A DNA stretch of 24,646 bases, from NCBI GenBank assembly GCA_018064565.1, contig JAGHVA010000060.1, positions 1 to 24,646 on the forward strand, read 5' to 3'. The notes beneath the pieces were generated by a model. That model ran no database searches and had not been told where the DNA came from. It worked only from the letters and a program-made list of their open reading frames with translations. This stretch comes from Candidatus Colimorpha onthohippi. GTDB lineage: Bacteria > Bacteroidota > Bacteroidia > Bacteroidales > P3. Position 1 is the stretch's first letter. Each line of letters opens with the position of its first letter. This document shows positions 19,994-24,646 of the stretch, one piece after another. The position numbers and the translations under genes were made by a program.

Positions 19994-21388
19994 GTGATAA
20001 AAAGATCCATACTGTTCTTTGTAGGACTTTGGTTGTTGGCGTCTGCGGGTGTGGCGACTTCGGTCAGAGCGCAGGAGGTGAAGAGTGCATCTCCTCGGAC
20101 ACACTTGCTGATAATCCTTGATTGCTCTAAGAGCATGTGGGATTTTTGGCAGAGTGATGCTAAAATCAAAGTTACTCAACAGGTGCTGCTCCGATTTATC
20201 GACAGCGTGTCGGGTCAGCGGGATATCGACATAGCACTTCGTGTATTCGGACATCTGAATAAGGGTAGTTATGGTACAAAACTGGAAGTGCCGTTTGACG
20301 CAGACAATATCTACAAGTTGCAGAGCAAAATCAAGACACTTGTCCCCAATGGTGGATGCACGGCCGCTATGGCACTCACTAATTCGCTTGGCGACTTCTC
20401 CCATCTTGAGTCGGATCGTAACCTCATCCTAATCATAACCGATGGTATGGACGACTGTGATGGCGATATATGTAATGTGGCTCGTCAAGTGCAGTTAAGT
20501 GGTGTTATCGTTCAGACGTTTATCCTCGGGATAGGCAACCCATCTGATTTCAGGCATAGTCTGGATTGTGCGGGGAAATTTACCTATCTTCCGTCAGAAG
20601 AGGGCTATACAGAGGCGCTGTTCGACGTCTTAAATCAGGCGGATCAGTCGGCTCAGGTAGTCCTTGACTTGCACGACAAAGCAGGTGTGCAATATGAGAC
20701 TTCGTTTCCAGTGGCATTTTATGATGCGCAGACCAATGTCGTGAAATACACCACCTATTATACTTGTTCTACCCACGGCAAAGTTGACACGCTCACAGTC
20801 GATCCGCTTGTTGAATATGATGTTACACTGTTTACCAAACCTGAAATCCATATCAAAGGCTGTAAGTTTAAGCCTAATCAGGTTAATCGTCTTGGTGTTA
20901 CAGTGGAGCAGGGAGATCTCAGGATTCGTATGGAGGGGCGGCGAGCCAATTGGTCGGTGCCGTCGTATCCTGTATTGATAAGAAGGCAAGGCGAATCAAC
21001 GGTGTTGCGTCAGCAATCGCTTGGCGAGGTGGTGTCGTATCAGTCAGGACTATACGATATCGAGGTGTTGTCTCGCCCACCGCAGTATTTTAATGGCGTT
21101 GAGGTGCAAGGCGATGGAACTACCGATATCACTATGCCCATGCCAGGTATGCTCTTTTTGAAAAAACCAAAGCAGATTACCACAGGCAGCCTATTCGCAA
21201 TTAGAGAAGGCAGGCTGGTGCTGGTGTGCGACCTCAATCCGAATAGCGTCAACGAACAGCTGTTGCTCATGCCAGGTTTGTACCAGCTGCTGATAAAGCC
21301 TGTAGGAGCATTTGGCTTTGGATCTGTCCGTACAGTCAGGTTTGAGATTGCATCAGCTCAGGAAAAAATACTTAATTTCGACTTATAG
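19994..21388 (+). CDS. Secreted protein with a von Willebrand factor A domain
   Basis: 464 residues starting at a GTG 23 bp after the transketolase N-half. A Sec signal peptide (K-R-S-I-L-F-F-V through V-R-A, likely cut after A26) sends it across the inner membrane. A vWA domain spans about residues 35-215. Its metal-dependent adhesion site is complete: D43-C-S45-K-S47, T123 in G-G-C-T-A-A, and D150 in I-I-T-D-G-M-D-D, followed by an acidic, cysteine-containing loop. The C-terminal half is beta-rich and seems to hold two similar segments, each ending like S-G-L-Y-D-I-E-V or P-G-L-Y-Q-L-L-I, resembling small envelope beta-sandwich repeats. The ligand is unknown. It has no obvious link to transketolase chemistry, yet it lies inside the transketolase unit. 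Confidence 0.85.
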   Translation: MIKRSILFFVGLWLLASAGVATSVRAQEVKSASPRTHLLIILDCSKSMWDFWQSDAKIKVTQQVLLRFIDSVSGQRDIDIALRVFGHLNKGSYGTKLEVPFDADNIYKLQSKIKTLVPNGGCTAAMALTNSLGDFSHLESDRNLILIITDGMDDCDGDICNVARQVQLSGVIVQTFILGIGNPSDFRHSLDCAGKFTYLPSEEGYTEALFDVLNQADQSAQVVLDLHDKAGVQYETSFPVAFYDAQTNVVKYTTYYTCSTHGKVDTLTVDPLVEYDVTLFTKPEIHIKGCKFKPNQVNRLGVTVEQGDLRIRMEGRRANWSVPSYPVLIRRQGESTVLRQQSLGEVVSYQSGLYDIEVLSRPPQYFNGVEVQGDGTTDITMPMPGMLFLKKPKQITTGSLFAIREGRLVLVCDLNPNSVNEQLLLMPGLYQLLIKPVGAFGFGSVRTVRFEIASAQEKILNFDL

Positions 21389-21456
21389 CCTGATTGTGGC
21401 ATAAGTGTTGACTATAATGAATAACCAATAGAAAAATAATAAATACAACAATCAAT

Positions 21457-22413
21457 ATGACAACATTTGAAAACAAAAGTTCAAAAGAATTGCGTGCTGG
21501 AATGGGCGATGGGCTCGTAGAAGTGGGCAAACGCAATAGCGACGTGGTAGCTCTTTCGGCAGATGTGTTTGGTTCGGTCAAGATGGATGCTTTTAAGAAA
21601 GCTTATCCCGATCGTTGTGTGCAGTGCGGTATAGCAGAAGCCAATATGATAGGCATAGCTGCAGGATTGTCGCTTTGTGGCAAAATCCCATTTGTGGGCG
21701 GTTTTGCAGAGTTTGTGACGGGGCGTGTGTACGATCAAATCCGTCAAGTGTTAGCCTATAGCAATAAGAACGTAAAGATATGTGGCTCTCATGCGGGTAT
21801 TTCGCTTGGTGAGGATGGTGCCACCCATCAAACCATGGAGGACATCGCTTTGATGAAAGCGTTGCCCAACATGACTGTGTTGGTGCCATGTGATTACAAC
21901 CAGGCTCGGCAAGCCACGATAGCGGCTGCTGATTATGTGGGTCCTATGTATATCCGTCTGGGTCGTAGCAAGATGCCGAACTTTACACCAGAGGATGAGC
22001 CGTTTGTGATTGGCAAGGCTCAGCACTTGATTGAAGGAAGCGATGTCTCGATATTCGCTTGTGGACATCTGGTGTGGGAAGCACTTGAGGCTGCCAAAGC
22101 ACTCGAGGCAGAAGGAATCCATGCCGAAGTGATCAATATCCATACGATCAAGCCTTTGGATACAGAGGCAATCATAGCTTCGGCGCGTAAGACTGGTGCG
22201 GTGGTAACTTGCGAGGAGCATCTGTTTAATGGAGGTTTGGGCGATAGTGTGGCACAAACGCTTGCATTGAATTGTCCTACTCCGATGGAATATGTTGCAG
22301 TGAATGATAAATTTGGAGAAAGTGGCACTCCCGATGAGATGCTTACCAACTACGGCTTGCGGTCGAAAAATATCGTTGAGAAAGTTTACGCAGTTTTGAA
22401 ACGCAAGTGCTAA
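21457..22413 (+). CDS. Transketolase, C-terminal subunit (pyrimidine-binding and C-terminal domains)
   Basis: Partner of the N-half at 19119-19970. The 318 residues contain the pyrimidine domain with the catalytic glutamate E61 in C-G-I-A-E-A-N-M-I-G-I-A-A-G-L, which activates thiamine diphosphate. F-V-G-G-F-A-E-F, G-S-H-A-G-I-S-L-G-E-D-G-A-T-H-Q and the C-terminal domain with E-V-I-N-I-H-T-I-K-P-L-D follow. Related 1-deoxyxylulose-5-phosphate synthase C-halves look similar, but the adjacent transketolase N-half supports transketolase. The ATG at 21457 begins 68 bp after the vWA stop, and a hairpin terminator follows, so this is the last gene of the unit. Confidence 0.92.
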   Translation: MTTFENKSSKELRAGMGDGLVEVGKRNSDVVALSADVFGSVKMDAFKKAYPDRCVQCGIAEANMIGIAAGLSLCGKIPFVGGFAEFVTGRVYDQIRQVLAYSNKNVKICGSHAGISLGEDGATHQTMEDIALMKALPNMTVLVPCDYNQARQATIAAADYVGPMYIRLGRSKMPNFTPEDEPFVIGKAQHLIEGSDVSIFACGHLVWEALEAAKALEAEGIHAEVINIHTIKPLDTEAIIASARKTGAVVTCEEHLFNGGLGDSVAQTLALNCPTPMEYVAVNDKFGESGTPDEMLTNYGLRSKNIVEKVYAVLKRKC

Positions 22414-22433
22414 TCGGTTTTGAAAAAGTATGT

Positions 22434-22471
22434 AACGGCATGTGGCAATCGCTTCATGCCGTTGCTCTTTT
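22434..22471 (+). terminator. Terminator after the transketolase C-half
   Basis: AACGGCATG (22434-22442) pairs with CATGCCGTT (22455-22463) around a 12-nt loop, followed by GCTCTTTT. Confidence 0.75.
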
Positions 22472-22489
22472 GTAAGTATTATTCATTTG

Positions 22490-22522
22490 TTGTGCGTAAA
22501 TCAACTTATTTGTGTATCTTTG
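22490..22522 (+). promoter_or_regulatory. Promoter of the methylmalonyl-CoA mutase gene
   Basis: TATCTTTG at 22515-22522 matches TAnnTTTG. A TTG at 22490-22492 lies 22 bp upstream as a partial -33 element. Transcription would start near 22530, leaving a long leader of about 160 nt. Confidence 0.65.
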
Positions 22523-22617
22523 TTTTTTGTGGATTACGATGGTTGTAGTATGTAATGTGCTGACTAATAAATTTGTAGGGTGGTAGGCGCGTCGTAATTC
22601 CAGCAATTTGCGGTGAA

Positions 22618-22639
22618 GGGTGGCATTATAATGCAACCC
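22618..22639 (+). other. Hairpin in the leader of the methylmalonyl-CoA mutase gene
   Basis: GGGT (22618-22621) and GCAT (22623-22626) pair with ATGC (22631-22634) and ACCC (22636-22639), with a single G/A internal mismatch and a TATA loop. The stem lies about 50 nt before the start codon. There is no U-tract, and no known riboswitch core was recognised around it. Confidence 0.4.
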
Positions 22640-22690
22640 ATGGTGTGTATTTTGATGGTGTGTAATTAGTAAAAAAACGTAATAATAAAA

Positions 22691-24646
22691 ATGAGACCTG
22701 ACTTTTCAAAAATCGATTTCAAATCCGTAGCAGGCGGCAGTCAGTCGTTTGAACAATGGGAAAAAGAAAATCATAACGAGAAAAGCTGGAAGACGCCCGA
22801 ACAAATTGACGTCAAGCCAGTTTATGGAAAAAGCGACCTTGAGGGTATGGAGCATCTAAACTATGCTGCCGGCATAGCTCCTTATCTGCGTGGTCCGTAC
22901 AGCACAATGTATGTAATGCGTCCTTGGACTGTGCGCCAGTATGCTGGATTCTCGACGGCAGAGGAGAGCAATGCCTTCTATCGCCGTAATATTGCTGCGG
23001 GGCAAAAGGGTTTGAGTTGCGCATTCGATTTGGCTACACATCGTGGTTACGACTCTGACCATGAACGTGTGGTGGGCGATGTGGGTAAGGCTGGTGTGGC
23101 TATCGACAGCATCTTGGATATGAAGATTCTGTTTGATCAGATTCCACTCGACAAAATGAGTGTTTCGATGACCATGAATGGCGCTGTGCTGCCTATCTTG
23201 GCATTCTATATTATCGCAGCCGAGGAGCAGGGCGTAAGTCAGGATCAGTTGCAAGGTACTATCCAAAACGATATCCTGAAGGAGTTTATGGTGCGTAACA
23301 CCTATATCTATCCTCCTTTGCCATCAATGAAGATTATAGCGGATATCTTTGAATATACCTCCAAACACATGCCTAAGTTCAATAGCATCAGCATATCGGG
23401 CTACCACATGCAGGAGGCGGGAGCTACTGCTGATATTGAGTTGGCATACACGTTGGCTGATGGTCTGGAATACTTGCGTGCAGGTATCAATGCAGGCATG
23501 AGTGTAGATGACTTTGCGCCGCGCTTGAGTTTCTTCTGGGGTGTGGGTATGAATCATTTTATGGAGATTGCCAAGATGCGTGCTGCACGTATGCTTTGGG
23601 CTAAGATTGTAAGCCAATTCAATCCTAAAAATCCGAAATCATTGGCATTGCGTACGCACTGTCAGACATCTGGATGGAGCCTTACCGAGCAAGACCCATT
23701 CAACAATGTAGCTCGTACGTGTGTGGAAGCTATGGGTGCTGCTTTAGGACATACGCAGAGCTTGCATACAAATGCCTTGGACGAGGCTATCGCATTGCCT
23801 ACCGATTTCAGCGCACGTATTGCGCGTAATACGCAAATCTATCTGCAAGAGGAGACCGATATATGCAGAGTGGTTGACCCATGGGCAGGCAGTTATTATG
23901 TAGAGACGCTTACACATGAGATTGCACACCGTGCTTGGGCTCATATCCAAGAGATAGAGAAGTTGGGCGGTATGGCAAAAGCCATCGAAAGTGGCGTTCC
24001 TAAGATGCGTATTGAAGAGGCTTCGGCACGTAAGCAAAGCCGTATCGATAGTAATGTGGATACCATTGTGGGTATCAACAAGTACCGTTTGGATCATGAG
24101 GATCCGATTGAGACCCTCGAAGTGGATAACACTGCGGTTCGGAAAGCCCAGATAGAGCGGTTGGCAAAATTGCGTGCAGAGCGCGATGCAGATGCCGTAC
24201 AGGCTGCTTTAGATGCACTTACAAAATGTGCAGAATCGGGTCAGGGTAACCTCTTGGAGCTCTCAATCGATGCCGCTCGCAAACGAGCCTCATTGGGTGA
24301 GATTAGCTATGCGCTTGAAAAAGTGTATGGCAGGTATAAAGCAAAAATAAATCTTATCAGCAACGTGTATAGCGCACAAACAAAAAATTCAGACAGTTTT
24401 AAGCGGGCGCAAGCTTTGACGGATGAGTTTGCAAAACTCGAAGGTCGTCGCCCCCGTGTTATGGTTGCCAAGATGGGTCAGGATGGACATGATCGTGGTG
24501 CCAAAGTAGTTGCCACAGGTTATGCCGATTTGGGGTTCGATGTGTATATGGGTCCGCTGTTCCAGACTCCCGCCGAGGCTGCCAAACAAGCCGTTGAAGA
24601 CGATGTCCACATACTGGGCGTGAGTTCGTTGGCAGCGGGTCATAAG
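22691..24646 (+). CDS. mutB: Methylmalonyl-CoA mutase, large (catalytic) subunit, 3' end outside the window
   Basis: Adenosylcobalamin-dependent enzyme interconverting succinyl-CoA and (R)-methylmalonyl-CoA, the route to propionate in many Bacteroidales. The 652 codons seen are open to the right edge; the usual length is about 715, so roughly 60 residues are missing. The N-terminal barrel shows R-G-P-Y-S-T-M-Y, then F-D-L-A-T-H-R-G-Y-D-S-D-H, then G-D-V-G-K-A-G-V-A-I-D-S, then R-T-H-C-Q-T-S-G-W-S-L-T. The B12-binding domain has D-G-H600-D-R-G, in which H600 replaces the lower axial ligand of cobalamin. The ATG at 22691 is preceded by a promoter and a 160-nt leader. The small subunit gene, which usually lies just upstream, is not there; the gene before it is transketolase. 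Confidence 0.96.
   Translation, partial: MRPDFSKIDFKSVAGGSQSFEQWEKENHNEKSWKTPEQIDVKPVYGKSDLEGMEHLNYAAGIAPYLRGPYSTMYVMRPWTVRQYAGFSTAEESNAFYRRNIAAGQKGLSCAFDLATHRGYDSDHERVVGDVGKAGVAIDSILDMKILFDQIPLDKMSVSMTMNGAVLPILAFYIIAAEEQGVSQDQLQGTIQNDILKEFMVRNTYIYPPLPSMKIIADIFEYTSKHMPKFNSISISGYHMQEAGATADIELAYTLADGLEYLRAGINAGMSVDDFAPRLSFFWGVGMNHFMEIAKMRAARMLWAKIVSQFNPKNPKSLALRTHCQTSGWSLTEQDPFNNVARTCVEAMGAALGHTQSLHTNALDEAIALPTDFSARIARNTQIYLQEETDICRVVDPWAGSYYVETLTHEIAHRAWAHIQEIEKLGGMAKAIESGVPKMRIEEASARKQSRIDSNVDTIVGINKYRLDHEDPIETLEVDNTAVRKAQIERLAKLRAERDADAVQAALDALTKCAESGQGNLLELSIDAARKRASLGEISYALEKVYGRYKAKINLISNVYSAQTKNSDSFKRAQALTDEFAKLEGRRPRVMVAKMGQDGHDRGAKVVATGYADLGFDVYMGPLFQTPAEAAKQAVEDDVHILGVSSLAAGHK

Noticed and set aside
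21457..22413. 1-deoxy-D-xylulose-5-phosphate synthase fragment instead of transketolase C-half
   Set aside because: The domain architecture is shared, but a matching transketolase N-half without DXS features lies just upstream, and the protein is complete for a split transketolase subunit.
22523..22690. Cobalamin riboswitch before methylmalonyl-CoA mutase
   Set aside because: No sequence resembling the conserved B12 box or its multi-stem core was seen; only one short hairpin is visible.

Overview
The window reads as a chromosomal segment of a member of the Bacteroidota, most likely order Bacteroidales. The evidence is the protein sequences of the ribosomal and tRNA-synthetase genes, the repeated TAnnTTTG promoter -7 element (985-992, 7427-7434, 17746-17753, 22515-22522 on the plus strand), the lack of Shine-Dalgarno-like leaders, and a methylmalonyl-CoA mutase next to central carbon genes. 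Genus and family cannot be fixed from the sequence alone.

Layout. (1) 1-1029 is an accessory edge. It holds the 5' part of an IS1595-type transposase running off the left end, a 5'-truncated type I restriction specificity gene (hsdS), and 14 tandem 9-bp repeats. The repeats can encode (Ile-Pro-Asp)n on the minus strand. (2) 1030-4789 is the translation cluster thrS-infC-rpmI-rplT-rplS, closed by a strong terminator. infC has no ATG start, and rplT carries an in-frame amber codon (TAG, 4096-4098) in an otherwise well conserved L20 sequence. (3) 4864-7230, minus strand, is a secreted GH78-type alpha-L-rhamnosidase. (4) 7554-10178 is rpsO-pnp, with a terminator after each gene. (5) 10317-16224, minus strand, holds an EF-hand membrane protein of unknown function, aspS, a 4-hydroxybutyrate/acetyl-CoA-type CoA-transferase, and a YhhQ-family transporter. 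(6) 16435-17683 holds a small YqaA-type membrane protein, tail to tail with a short PurL-like protein that lacks the ATP-binding half. (7) 17842-22413 looks like one transcription unit: LysE-type exporter, lipoprotein, transketolase N-half, secreted von Willebrand A protein, transketolase C-half. It has a good promoter in front and a hairpin behind. (8) 22691-end is methylmalonyl-CoA mutase large subunit, open at the right edge.

How the parts work together. Most of the window is core information processing (ThrRS, AspRS, IF-3, L35, L20, L19, S15, PNPase). The rest is central metabolism: transketolase in the pentose phosphate pathway, methylmalonyl-CoA mutase in the succinate-propionate pathway, and a CoA-transferase that fits acid fermentation. 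The most notable observations are the amber codon in rplT, the PurL-like protein without its ATP-binding half, the vWA gene placed between the two transketolase halves, and the tandem repeat whose only sequence variation is silent in one of six frames. I saw no tRNA, rRNA, CRISPR array or recognisable riboswitch.
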